Positions 57,701 to 64,000 of a stretch of 64,000 bases of DNA are shown here, one piece after another (positions within the stretch are counted from its first letter, which is position 1; every line of letters begins with the position of its first letter). The notes beneath the pieces were generated by a model. It saw nothing but the letters and a program-made list of their open reading frames with translations. It was not told where the DNA came from and searched no databases. This stretch comes from Nematopogon swammerdamellus (lineage: Eukaryota; Arthropoda; Insecta; Lepidoptera; Adelidae), in assembly GCA_946902875.1 (NCBI GenBank), contig OX336354.1, positions 7,165,247-7,229,246 on the forward strand, written 5' to 3'. Made by a program: the position numbers and the translations under genes.

Positions 57701-60700
57701 TCTGACTCCCCCTATAAAATCAATGGTCTAGGTTTAATTAAAGCCACCTGACCGTCTTATGACCTTTACGGACAGCCGAAGACCATTAGTCGCTAAAGTT
57801 AGCATATTTAAAATTTTTAGAAGCCTAAAGGTTAAAATCACCGTCGGGCATGAAATTCACATCGGGCTTTAGAAAGAGACAATCTAGTTGTAGAGCGTCG
57901 CCTCTGTCGCACTAACTCGCACGTCTCTGTGTGAAAGGGACAACGCTCTAAAATGGAATAGTCTAAAGCCCGATGTTCATTATTTACTGCCGCGTGCTGT
58001 ACAATCAATGTTTGTTTTGTTTTAATATGCCTATTAGTTGTTGAAGTAATGAAATGGCACTTTCAGCCTAGCACACCAGCCATGTCAAAATAATATACAC
58101 CCGTAAAATTTTAATTTTGATAGACTCAAAAAGTCCATTACAACACTTGCTTGCACAAGAGGATTTCGTAGTAGACTAATAGCAATTAAAATAATCAACT
58201 GTTTATGCAACTGAATCAACAAGGCGAAGAAGTAATTTTTAAGTGGAACGCTGGCTTATCAGGAAATAAGCAGGTCGACAGACTAGCTGAACGTGCTGTT
58301 AGCTGCGACAATGTACCTATGGACATGAAAGCCCTTTTTCACTGATATTCTACCACACATAAAGAAAATAAAAAAGAAAGAGCATTTTGATAGTGTTTCA
58401 GTAAGAAAGGGTATCTGGTATAAAAGCCTTCAAAGTGAACCAAGTCAACAACCTTGGTTTACAGGCCTACATATGTCAAGAGGAAACATCACTACAATTC
58501 TGTGACTTGGTTCAGGTCATACTCCACTTAACAAAAGCGCGTTTTTAATGCGTAAAACCGTGTCACCAATGTAGAATTTGAAGCAAGAGGAGAAACAATT
58601 TCATGTTCTGATGGAGTGTGAGTGGAATGAGGGTCCGAGAAGGTCAGCAGGTTACAGACGGAGAGGATGAACCTGTTATTTGTTAGGTATTCGTTATACA
58701 CTAGTAATCCACTCTCCATGAACTGTCAAGAGGTTATAAAATTCTTTAATACTTCTTTCAAGTTTTTTTTTATATTTCAAATTAAAGTCACCATGGGGCT
58801 GACATGACTGAATACGGCTAAAGCCCCAAACCTAAATAAAGAATTAAAAAGAAATCATTTTATACCCTTGGGGAGCATGTGACTATTTGTATTCTCTTAT
58901 ATTACAGTTGATCTCCGAGGATGATTCTGGGAAGTCATCACCGGAGGAGGAGGATGAAGGGGAGGGCTACCTCACCGCGTCGGAGAACGGGGCGGAGGAG
59001 GCGGACGAGGCGGGGGGACGGGAGGGCGAGGGGGAAGACAAGATGGCCGACACGAGCGACCAAGCTGCTGTCGAAGCTTTTATATACGGGTACCTGTCTT
59101 TTTTGTTAAGTTATTTATTTTATTGTATGAGTTTCTTGGCTCGGCGAGGTCTGGATTGAGCGCAGCTTTCTGATGTTACATGTTCATTAGTTTAATGTGT
59201 CACACGGGACTTTTTATAGAACTATCTGCTATATTTCCTTCATAATATGAAATAATATGTCTTTAAGAAATTATCCGGGGATATATGTGCCACAATTATA
59301 TATTTTACAATCGTCTCAGCCCCTTGCGTGAAATCTGTTCACGTGAGTAAATGCAAATGAGAAATCACATTATGGTGCATAGTCTATAACCATCTTAGTG
59401 AAAATTCGTTGAGCAGTTTTCCCCATTACAAACAGACAGACAGCCGTTGCCTTTGTAATAGTAGAGACTCAGGATGCAAATTTCGAGGTCATAGATATTA
59501 CTGTACAGGAATTTCAGGTTGCAATAAAATTTAGGATTTTGGCATTAATCTGTGTGTTCTCTGTACTGGGACCACAAACAGTCTGTTTGTGCTTACAAAT
59601 CTGTGTGTATAACGTGCAGCGATGAGCCGTCGAAGATGGACCGGCTGGTGTACGACGCGGTGGCCGGGGTGCCGGTCTCGCACGACGAGTTCCCGCACGT
59701 CTACCGGTGGAGGCACACCGTCGGACTCTATCGTCCAGACCAGAGGAACAAGTGATTATATTACTCTCATTAATACCTACATAATGCCAATCGCATTGAA
59801 CCAAATTTAAAATGAGATGCAAAATTTTGCATTTTTGGAGCAATGAGATTTTAAAAAATTCAATAAAATCGGCCATCGACGTCAACGCAGACTAGCTGAC
59901 AAGGGCTTGACGAGAGCGGTCGCGCGCGTCTACACGCTGTAACTAGTAGCTCTTACGTAATTGAAACCTCCTCTTGCAAGGGGCCCGGATGTGTTCGGTG
60001 AAGCCGTGAGTTCTGAGTTCATCAGCTGCTTTTAGAATGCGAATAGCACAGATATACACGGTGTTGCAGTTGCCCCCGTAATATTTTTAACTGACGTAAG
60101 GGGGTTATTCTATATGTGACACTAAACAACTTCTGTGGCGAAAAAAATTTTTTTTAAACAAAAAAATAAGAATTTTTTCCATACAAATTTGAAATACCTA
60201 TTCTCAAAATGTATGGAGAAAAAACATTTTTTTTTTTTCAAATAAAAAATTCGTAGAACAAACATTGTTCTATTTCACGTACAGAATCCCCCTTTCGGGT
60301 TTTACGGTTGGGGTTGTAACACCGTGTATATACAATTACATGTTATTGAAAAATTTTATTCTTTCTGACTACAGTGTTATATACTTCGTATTATCCGAGC
60401 TTTTGATTATCTGAGTTAGGCCTGGTCCGCAATAGCTCGGATAATGGAGGTATTGTAGTAGGCAGCAGACTTCAGGCATTCGTGTTGATATTTTGTCACG
60501 ATTGGACACGGAGCAATTCGTGTCGTATTCCAACACGAATCACGGTCTCCATCACGAAATCACGACCTGTCACGACCAGCCTAGCAACACGAACGCATCA
60601 TGAATAATATCGATTTTTCATGAAGCAGGTTATGCATTCATAACATTATATTGTCAGTAGTACATCTAACTTTATTTCGTAAAGATGAAGGTTCAAAACA

Positions 60701-63700
60701 ACACTCAAGCGGCGCGGTGGCGCGCTCAAAGCACAGAGAGCCACCTAAAGGCGGCGCACCTGCTAGATCAAACGTTTTGCCGAACACTTTGCCGCCGTAT
60801 GCCGTCTTACCTACTGGGATGTCGAATAACAACATCCATTTATGACATCTTTCGTGATTTCGTGACGGCTAGGCAGCCCGGTTGGCCTAGCGATGATGAC
60901 GATACGATCTGTTACGACTCGTGTCCGTGTTCATTTTCGTGTCCATGTTCATTGTTAATAAGTATTCTTATTATTATTTTATCTTCAATTCTCACGCTGG
61001 CATACATGATCATTGTACTCGCAAGAGTGCAGGTAGTAGACGTCTGGATTTTGTAGCCGGAAGGTTGGTATCTCTGGACGTCTATAAACAAAACGTAAAT
61101 CAATAATGATAGTAAGAAGGTGTCCTATTCTTTTGCTAAACATTGTGGTCGGTGTTGTGCTTTAATTCCCCTGAGGCTCGATTATGGAATTTTTATTTAC
61201 GTGTTGTTGCGTACAAGTAAGTATATACTCATAATCAACCGGATATACTCATATTCTCAAAAGCGACAAAGCATGTAGTACTTGTTGAACTTACAGTTCC
61301 ATGGGAAAGTAACATACCGAAGGACCACAACATCAAACTTAACAAGTACTGCAACTTAGTAGACCGGATTGTGAGAAACGGATTCAAGACTGATCTCTTC
61401 GCTGTGGAAGTCGGAGCAAGAGGACTACCAGCGAAGTCGCTCTACAGTCTCTTCAAGAATCTAGGGCTCCCAAGATCGACGCTAAGCTCATATATGGAGA
61501 GAGCTTCGAAAACGTCACTGGAAGCATCCTACAGAATATGGATAGGTAGAGAGAGGGAGGTCGAGAGCTGGACTGGTGGTTTCCCCGCGTCCTAGTCAAC
61601 GCAGACTAGCTGACGAGGGCTTGAAGCGAGCCGAAACGTGAAGCATGCGCGGGAAATTTAGAGTGGCCACTCGCTAGTCCCGGCCTCGATTAATACCCTC
61701 CTCTACTGCCGATGGGCCCGGATATGTTCGGTGAAGCCATCGCAAGCTTAGATCCACACCTTCCTTCCATATTTGTATGGAGAAAACATGCACCATCTCT
61801 AGCGGGCCAGTTGATACTAAAATTGCCATAGAAATATTTACTTGGGCATGTTACTTGTACGCATTGAAATATCAAATAAAATCTCATAATCGAAGCTCAG
61901 CTCTTGCCAGACAACACCAATTACTCATTATTCGAAACCCCGATTGGCGGGATACAGAGAGATGTGTGCACATAATATGTGTTTTACATTATCATATCTC
62001 CCGTTCCAGATGGATTCCATCTACCGCCGCGGACGATAGCGTGGACACTCCCTTCGCCTACTCGTTCAACCTGAGCCGCGGAGTAGCGAGCAGTCCAACG
62101 CCCAGCGTCTGTAGGAAGCCGCTCCACCCGTGCAGCTCGCCCGTAGCGCTGGACCGCTCGTGGACATCACGCAAGATGGATGGTAGCGCGGCCGACAACG
62201 CTCGATCAGTGCCTTTGCAGGTGGGGAATGAAAATTGTTCTTCAATTTTAGCCTACGACCTTCTTAAGGAGAATAAGAACATGAACATAATAAAGCCTTC
62301 ACCGATCGGAATGAGCATAAAACTGTGGGCCCCTCCCTTCCCTTGCCCCTTACTGGGTGGTAGGCTGTAATTATCGCCAACTGGGTTGGTTTCTGCTGGA
62401 GGTCTGTAGGATTGGAGGAAAATTTTAGAGGCATATGTCGGATATAATACGGGAAGCGACCACCGATAAGTGCCGGTGTTGTCGTTCTGTTCTGTCTCTG
62501 TGCCTTATTTTGACCGCATAGTGTATTATTTGTATGACATGTGGTATACCGTTGGAAAGGGCGTAAACTAGCGAACTTTTTAAAAGAAACTGAAGCTATC
62601 AATAATAATTGCTGTCAGCTTTTTTTTTTAATGAATTAAGGAATTAAGATTCTGTCATATTTCTACTCGTTCTCGGGACTTTGGGAGGTCATAAGACCTT
62701 TTCATGGTATTAACTTCATCAAATCATATTTTTTCTAGAATAAGGATACATCGTAAAATTCAATAAATTTTATTTCGTGCTGATAAAATCATAAACAAGA
62801 AAAGTTACAAGGGCTTAAAGCTGGGATTTCGGTAATTTTCAAAAATAAAATAAAAAATCGTAACTCGATACCACGTGACATCTGACAAAAGGTATCATGG
62901 GTCAAAACGTTACAAATGACTCCAATTACTTTAAAAAAAAATTTGTCGGTTGATGTGCCGAACACCCTGTATATGTGGAGTGCCATGTTTGTGCACTGTT
63001 CAACTCTCAAAACAAAGGTCAGTGAGTGTAAGGTACAGATATATTTGTAGGAAATGTTGGCGTCCGGCGCCTGAGCGGTTAACAGAAGGGCTGTAAATAA
63101 TAGATCTAAATAGATAAATCTGGTTTACAGTAGAAACAGTCATAATGGCAGCGGAGCCTCACCACTACCAAATAGTAATTATGTTTTTAGAGTGACATGC
63201 AAAAAATTGCAATGATACGCGATGATACCATTCTTCACCAAGGTTCGGATAGGTTTAAATTGATTTGGTCTTTTATAGTTTTTTTTTTTTCATAAATATT
63301 TTATTTTCTTTTAAAGAAAGAAAGAAAGAAAGAAAAATGTTTATTCAGCTAAAACTATAAAATATCAAAACAAGATTATAAAAATGTAAAAAACATTTTT
63401 TTAGCTGAAAGGGAGCAGACATAGCACGATGCAATAGCTAACAAGTAGGTAGTTGCGGCTGGTTTTAAGTCTGCCCCCTTACATTATTACACAACATACA
63501 CAACAAACAATTTAGATTTAATCAAATTATAAACTGAAAATCAAATTTAACAACAAAAAACAAAATATAAACACAAAAATATTTAAAAACTCTTATTTCT
63601 TTTTACAGGTGTCCAGCTGGCTTCGTGTAACGGGCCCCAACTCACCTAGATCTGCTCTAGCTAATAAGAATGTAGGACATAATGTCAGTTTTGGATTTTA

Positions 63701-63701
63701 A
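43234..63701 (+). CDS. ANKLE2: ANKLE2 homolog (ankyrin repeat, LEM-4-like), 13 coding exons, 1008 aa
   Basis: Homolog of ANKLE2/LEM-4, which in animals promotes nuclear envelope reassembly after mitosis by restraining VRK1 and recruiting PP2A to BAF. Coding exons: 43234-43474, 44664-44819, 46143-46303, 47368-47508, 48071-48244, 48404-48553, 48879-49093, 49781-50844, 51222-51328, 58908-59089, 59620-59751, 62010-62220, 63609-63701. All junctions are GT-AG, phases agree, and the total is 3027 nt. Recognised segments: YYGVYIP and HVYKDKEGAMELV with RFKTFRS (66-125), IWENPRYLVSSGNTPAI (about 168-184), ankyrin RYNALHVSAKA and NETPLHFAAKFG (190-275), YYVPVFHSED, RAFAGPM and FRRKWKTPPR, GWKEYWPFLD, and DEPSKMDRLV with EFPHVYRWRHTVGLY. 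No LEM domain or membrane segment is seen; an in-frame TGA follows the upstream acceptor, so none can be added through this exon. The last exon is the least certain. Confidence 0.9.
43489..43775 (+). repeat. Dispersed lepidopteran repeat with CATA microsatellite end
   Basis: It begins actagcttttgcctgcggcc just after the exon 1 donor, contains aagtttcgtcgaattcggat and ends in about ten CATA units (43732-43769). It is related to the copy at 8902 and to a fragment at about 43891-43910. In ANKLE2 intron 1. Confidence 0.55.
44664..44819 (+). CDS. ANKLE2: ANKLE2 coding exon 2
   Basis: Acceptor ttgcattgcag, donor acac|gtgagt. Encodes ALHVYKDKEGAMELVRRYKQ and ARFKTFRSMQDAVAFALRG. The pattern of a short strand, helix, then RFK-x-F-x(3)-DA matches human ANKLE2 and resembles the viroplasmin/RNase H1 N-terminal fold. 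Confidence 0.92.
46143..46303 (+). CDS. ANKLE2: ANKLE2 coding exon 3
   Basis: Acceptor ttattgtcgcag, donor ctgcag|gtgagg, ends in phase 0. Encodes LRKAIEAGLETMVRDRIWEN and PRYLVSSGNTPAILQ, the start of the ankyrin region; human ANKLE2 has the equivalent NPRYLIGSGDNP segment. Confidence 0.92.
46436..46834 (+). mobile_element. SINE-B, full-length copy in ANKLE2 intron 3
   Basis: The head gcggcgggtggccgagtggt (A box) through gaggttcgaatccagg (B box) is a clear tRNA-derived promoter. The body has ttcggaaccggtgtaaaact, gtccagtatagccagcaatc and cttctcggaggtgatattgg, and the tail is gattacataaaaaaaa. Parts of the body (aaactgtaggtcccttccct) resemble SINE-A, so the two families are related. Confidence 0.85.
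47070..47290 (+). pseudogene. Retroelement fragment, 3' part (family of 61250-61745)
   Basis: Shares cactggaagcatc, gatagagagagggaggtcga, gtcaacgcagactagctgat and gggcccggatgtgttcg with the longer copy in intron 11. The coding portion is missing. Confidence 0.6.
47368..47508 (+). CDS. ANKLE2: ANKLE2 coding exon 4
   Basis: Acceptor gcattcgcag. Encodes EGSRYNALHVSAKALNADMC and the following DPDFVQRLYGMD. The donor cga|gtgtgt is weak (A at -1), chosen because it is the only nearby GT that joins exon 5 in phase 0 and preserves the family sequence. Confidence 0.85.
47845..47912 (+). mobile_element. SINE-A tail fragment in ANKLE2 intron 4
   Basis: gggctgacatcacggatgtt followed by gtaggtgatgtagacaacc and a run of ten A matches only the last part of SINE-A. 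Confidence 0.7.
48071..48244 (+). CDS. ANKLE2: ANKLE2 coding exon 5
   Basis: Acceptor ctgctacag at 48070; another acceptor-like cag 34 nt upstream would shift the frame. Encodes LLVDRYLNTPDK and ETPLHFAAKFGAVEVVDVL, the best ankyrin repeat of the protein. Donor ggac|gtgagt, phase 0. Confidence 0.92.
48404..48553 (+). CDS. ANKLE2: ANKLE2 coding exon 6
   Basis: Acceptor ctttgcacag, donor gccgcg|gtaatt, phase 0 at both ends. Encodes IICKRNPGKDSMGAEKILRM and ERYYVPVFHSEDDSRQPTIG, matching the human YYVPLLRAEE segment. Confidence 0.9.
48879..49093 (+). CDS. ANKLE2: ANKLE2 coding exon 7
   Basis: Acceptor tgatgtttcag, donor gggcag|gtccgt, phase 2. Encodes the ANKLE2 signature IRAFAGPMEASDAMQFRRKW followed by KTPPR, then a Pro/Ala/Arg-rich linker and ISKGLESVGR. 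Strongly GC-rich compared with flanking introns. Confidence 0.92.
49421..49738 (+). mobile_element. SINE-B, 5'-truncated copy in ANKLE2 intron 7
   Basis: About 94 percent identical by eye to the body of the intron 3 copy from agttttttctgacaaaaa to the cataaaaaa tail, but without the tRNA-like head. It ends about 40 bp before the exon 8 acceptor. Confidence 0.85.
49781..50844 (+). CDS. ANKLE2: ANKLE2 coding exon 8 (largest)
   Basis: Acceptor atttcgtcacag; donor attg|gtaagt, phase 1. Encodes residues 413-767: first NLAEEMNVGWKEYWPFLDTF (human GYPWVEYWEFLG), then a long insect-variable region with helices (LMCIERTCQVFAKRIADALN and LIHSRLAQLVVLKLQ), a Ser-rich stretch and a basic RRNRRS patch. 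No open-frame disruption. Confidence 0.93.
51222..51328 (+). CDS. ANKLE2: ANKLE2 coding exon 9
   Basis: Acceptor cttgttaacag; donor aatgag|gttagc (non-ideal at +3 to +6), phase 0. Encodes GTMKGEMNCMSAWGDPAHTL and ISINVDKCQVLPSNE. It opens the 7.6 kb intron 9. Confidence 0.8.
51865..51923. repeat. Perfect hairpin with a CG-repeat loop
   Basis: ATCCACAGAGCACGGAATACC pairs perfectly with its inverse over 21 bp; the loop is an alternating run of about eight CG units. In ANKLE2 intron 9. A related ccacagagc hairpin lies near 20311. Confidence 0.9.
52033..52240. repeat. Foldback element with 65 bp arms
   Basis: atcgaaccctagagttgaag through gcggtgctaaag at the left is inverted at the right (ctttagcaccgccttcaact to agggttcgat), with A/T-rich outer arms also pairing. 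In ANKLE2 intron 9. Confidence 0.8.
53243..54541 (+). mobile_element. Deleted piggyBac-type transposon in ANKLE2 intron 9
   Basis: The left end ttaacacttgaacgccatac follows a TTAA. The right end, tgtggcgttgaacgtgtaag, is its imperfect inverse with a decayed TTAA. Inside are the N-terminal and C-terminal pieces of a piggyBac transposase joined without the catalytic middle (53602-53999), a GC-rich leader (53487-53575) and AT-rich flanks. The length of 1.3 kb compared with 2.4 kb or more for active elements fits an internal deletion. Confidence 0.7.
53602..53999 (+). pseudogene. piggyBac transposase, N-terminus joined to C-terminal Cys-rich domain
   Basis: ATG at 53602 reads MDYFEDFELTQEALTQLENI and stops after about 36 codons. 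A shift of one frame then gives RRCCRILLSESEDSDDEM, typical of the acidic piggyBac N-terminus. The same frame runs straight into RTCHQCYAKNVP and STYCQSSPTKPFLCLPCFNK, the C-x2-C...C-x2-C RING-like domain that binds piggyBac ends, with stop TAA at 53997. The DDD catalytic core is absent. Confidence 0.75.
54545..54800 (+). repeat. Dispersed repeat ending in GACA/GGAC microsatellite
   Basis: The segment contains cacatattctgtgaaaattt, acggttcaagagatacagcc and about eight GACA/GGAC units (54711-54738), a layout seen in many lepidopteran non-autonomous repeats. Class not identified. Confidence 0.4.
54987..55305 (+). mobile_element. SINE-A, full-length copy in ANKLE2 intron 9
   Basis: Head cagcctcggtagctcagtgg, then gggcgcggtcaacacttgga with tgggtgaccg (5S-like), then gtggttcggattccacg (B-box-like). 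The body is complete and the tail, accatgtcagtttccat, is followed by eight A. It sits within a purine-rich tract. Confidence 0.85.
55306..55670 (+). repeat. Polypurine tract (G/A-rich plus strand)
   Basis: Over 360 bp the plus strand is almost all G and A (blocks such as gggggagggaggtagtagag), with scattered T and few C. A similar stretch occurs before the SINE (54938-54976), so the SINE seems to have landed in it. The minus-strand open frames here are compositional artefacts. Confidence 0.8.
56435..56672 (-). mobile_element. SINE-A copy without head, ANKLE2 intron 9
   Basis: Minus-strand copy; the T run at 56435-56450 is its A tail, followed in order by the atcacctacaacatccgtga, aactggacgg and cctaccacctagta blocks. 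It ends in a piece related to the repeat near 16430-16530 (ttagtcgccttttacgac). Confidence 0.75.
56850..57140. repeat. Two-copy direct repeat, about 150 bp unit
   Basis: Segments 56850-56985 and 57002-57137 both contain caaccgatttcgtt, atttagtagtttgaaa, tctaggggta and aaataagggtagc. A TG microsatellite precedes the first copy (56817-56846). In intron 9. Confidence 0.75.
57861..57974. repeat. Small inverted-repeat element
   Basis: ATCGGGCTTTAGA and its exact inverse TCTAAAGCCCGAT lie 114 bp apart, with further inner pairing (gagcgtcg / cgctcta). In intron 9. Confidence 0.6.
58190..58640 (+). pseudogene. LINE RNase H and zinc-knuckle relic in ANKLE2 intron 9
   Basis: Translating across frameshifts gives KWNAGLSGNKQVDRLAERAV, which resembles the W-x-PGH-x-GN-x-x-AD-x-LA box at the end of LINE RNase H domains. 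Further on come SGHTPLNK and a degraded HVLMECEWNE, matching the Cys-His tail that follows it in R1/Jockey-type LINEs. Several stops interrupt it. Confidence 0.65.
58908..59089 (+). CDS. ANKLE2: ANKLE2 coding exon 10
   Basis: Acceptor cttatattacag; donor tacgg|gtacct, phase 2. Encodes a very acidic run (SPEEEDEGEGYLTASENG and more) ending AAVEAFIYG, which joins DEPSKMD of exon 11 as in human FLFGEEPSKLD. Confidence 0.88.
59620..59751 (+). CDS. ANKLE2: ANKLE2 coding exon 11
   Basis: Acceptor ataacgtgcag. Encodes DEPSKMDRLVYDAVAGVPVS and EFPHVYRWRHTVGLYRPDQR, matching human ANKLE2 closely. The donor aacaa|gtgatt, phase 2, is also part of an in-frame AAG TGA: if not spliced here, translation stops at once. 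Confidence 0.9.
59880..60010 (+). pseudogene. Retroelement 3' fragment (family of 61250-61745)
   Basis: Contains gtcaacgcagactagctgac, aagggcttgacgagagcg and gggcccggatgtgttcggtg shared with the copies at 47070 and 61250. Noncoding piece in intron 11. Confidence 0.6.
60053..60330. repeat. Inverted-repeat MITE in ANKLE2 intron 11
   Basis: TATACACGGTGTTGCAGTTG at the left and its imperfect inverse (ggttgtaacaccgtgtata) at the right flank 280 bp of A/T-rich noncoding sequence. The inner gtaagggggttattct / acagaatccccct segments also pair. Confidence 0.65.
61250..61745 (+). pseudogene. Retroelement C-terminal fragment with a VVLVELTVPWE box
   Basis: An open segment reads KHVVLVELTVPWESNIPKDH, then KLNKYCNLVDRIVRNG, FAVEVGARGLPAKSLYSLFK and RIWIGREREVE to a TAG at 61593. 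V-x-L-V-E-L-T-V-P-W with a later K-x2-KY-x2-L is a pattern I know from C-terminal regions of uncharacterised retroelement polyproteins, and it may be a PD-(D/E)XK-type nuclease remnant. The 3' untranslated part (gtcaacgcagactagctgac, gggcccggatatgttcggtg) recurs in introns 3 and 11. The N-terminal part is missing. Confidence 0.55.
62010..62220 (+). CDS. ANKLE2: ANKLE2 coding exon 12
   Basis: Acceptor tcccgttccag; donor ttgcag|gtgggg, phase 0. Encodes WIPSTAADDSVDTPFAYSFN and a Ser/Pro-rich tail (SPTPSVCRKPLHPCSSP). Frame and coding-like composition support it; no strong family match is remembered for this part. Confidence 0.8.
62293..62395 (+). mobile_element. SINE-B fragment in ANKLE2 intron 12
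   Basis: ttcaccgatcggaatgagca and cccttccctt followed by gccccttactgggtggtagg match the middle of SINE-B. Head and tail are absent. Confidence 0.65.
62705..62973. mobile_element. Half copy of the foldback MITE at 18554
   Basis: From ttaacttcatcaaatcatat through the loop and the complete right arm (ttacaagggcttaaagctgg, ataccacgtgacatctgaca) to gatgtgccgaacaccctgta it matches the right half of the 18554-19028 element at roughly 90 percent by eye. The left arm is missing. Confidence 0.8.
63312..63337 (+). repeat. GAAA microsatellite
   Basis: About five to six AAAG/GAAA units at the start of an AT-rich intronic stretch that leads to the last ANKLE2 exon. Confidence 0.8.
63609..63701 (+). CDS. 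ANKLE2: ANKLE2 coding exon 13, probable last exon
   Basis: Acceptor ttatttctttttacag, phase 0 as required. Encodes VSSWLRVTGPNSPRSALANK and ten more residues, stop TAA at 63699. The acceptor and phase fit, but the peptide has no family signature I can be sure of. Confidence 0.62.
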   Translation: MSSWLRVTGPNSPRSALANKNVGHNVSFGF

Positions 63702-63855
63702 CTGCCAACCACCATGGGCTGTGATCGGTTCAGAGTTCAGATAGATGAAAAAAATAATTTTAAAAGTTCTATGTATGGGGTTTCTATTTGCATGTGCTCA
63801 GAGAGTTGTTTTGTATCTAAAACTGAATTAATTCTATTGTACAACTTTTGTGAAA

Positions 63856-63861
63856 AATAAA
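63856..63861 (+). promoter_or_regulatory. Candidate ANKLE2 polyadenylation signal
   Basis: AATAAA lies 155 nt after the proposed ANKLE2 stop. A second AATAAA is at 63970-63975. Which is used cannot be told from sequence. Confidence 0.4.
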
Positions 63862-64000
63862 TACGACCATTCCTTCTGGGAAAGGAAAACTGCTTGAAAA
63901 AATAAAAATTTCCAATTTATTATAAAACAATGAGTCACACAGATAGCAACAATAGACAATGCAGGTGTAAATAAAGATCTACATTAAAATATATATACAA

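Overview
This is a 64 kb piece of an insect nuclear genome, almost certainly from a moth or butterfly. The evidence is intron-exon genes with insect-type proteins, AT-rich intergenic DNA packed with short transposon remnants, repeat families common in Lepidoptera (LINE 3' ends with GTCAAA repeats, tRNA-derived SINEs, short palindromic DNA elements), and a short run of the insect telomere unit CCTAA. Only three host genes are supported: an adiponectin receptor (AdipoR, minus strand, 28335-29513), a WDR18/Ipi3 ribosome-assembly WD40 protein (plus strand, 35886-37214) and an ANKLE2-type ankyrin protein (plus strand, 43234-63701). AdipoR and WDR18 each have a single uninterrupted coding exon. ANKLE2 was assembled here from 13 coding exons whose splice phases all agree (3027 nt, 1008 residues).

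Layout. 1-28 kb has no recognisable host gene. It holds one LINE with an intact 972-codon EN-RT frame (1639-5620), copies of a SINE whose head combines tRNA-like boxes with a block of 5S rRNA, several palindromic elements, two hAT-type non-autonomous elements with near-perfect 8 bp target duplications, a degenerate tandem array and a 23 bp minisatellite. 28.3-29.5 kb is AdipoR. 30.15-34.26 kb is one 4.1 kb DNA transposon bounded by a perfect 8 bp duplication; it carries the first two exons of a THAP zinc-finger protein and has itself been invaded by other repeats. A deleted PIF/Harbinger element (34.7-35.5 kb) sits just upstream of WDR18. 37-43 kb is intergenic, with two long palindromes, an unexplained GC-rich island and a 5'-truncated LINE. 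43.2-64 kb is ANKLE2. Its introns, above all the 7.6 kb intron 9, hold a deleted piggyBac, SINEs, LINE relics and hairpins.

The three genes show no common pathway. AdipoR is a seven-helix membrane receptor or ceramidase-like protein, WDR18 acts in 60S ribosome maturation, and ANKLE2 in other animals controls nuclear envelope reassembly through VRK1/BAF and PP2A. One shared feature is that WDR18 and ANKLE2 each have an ATGTGA start-stop element directly before the main ATG. Exon boundaries, domain calls and repeat identities come from reading the sequence and from remembered family features; no database search was run.
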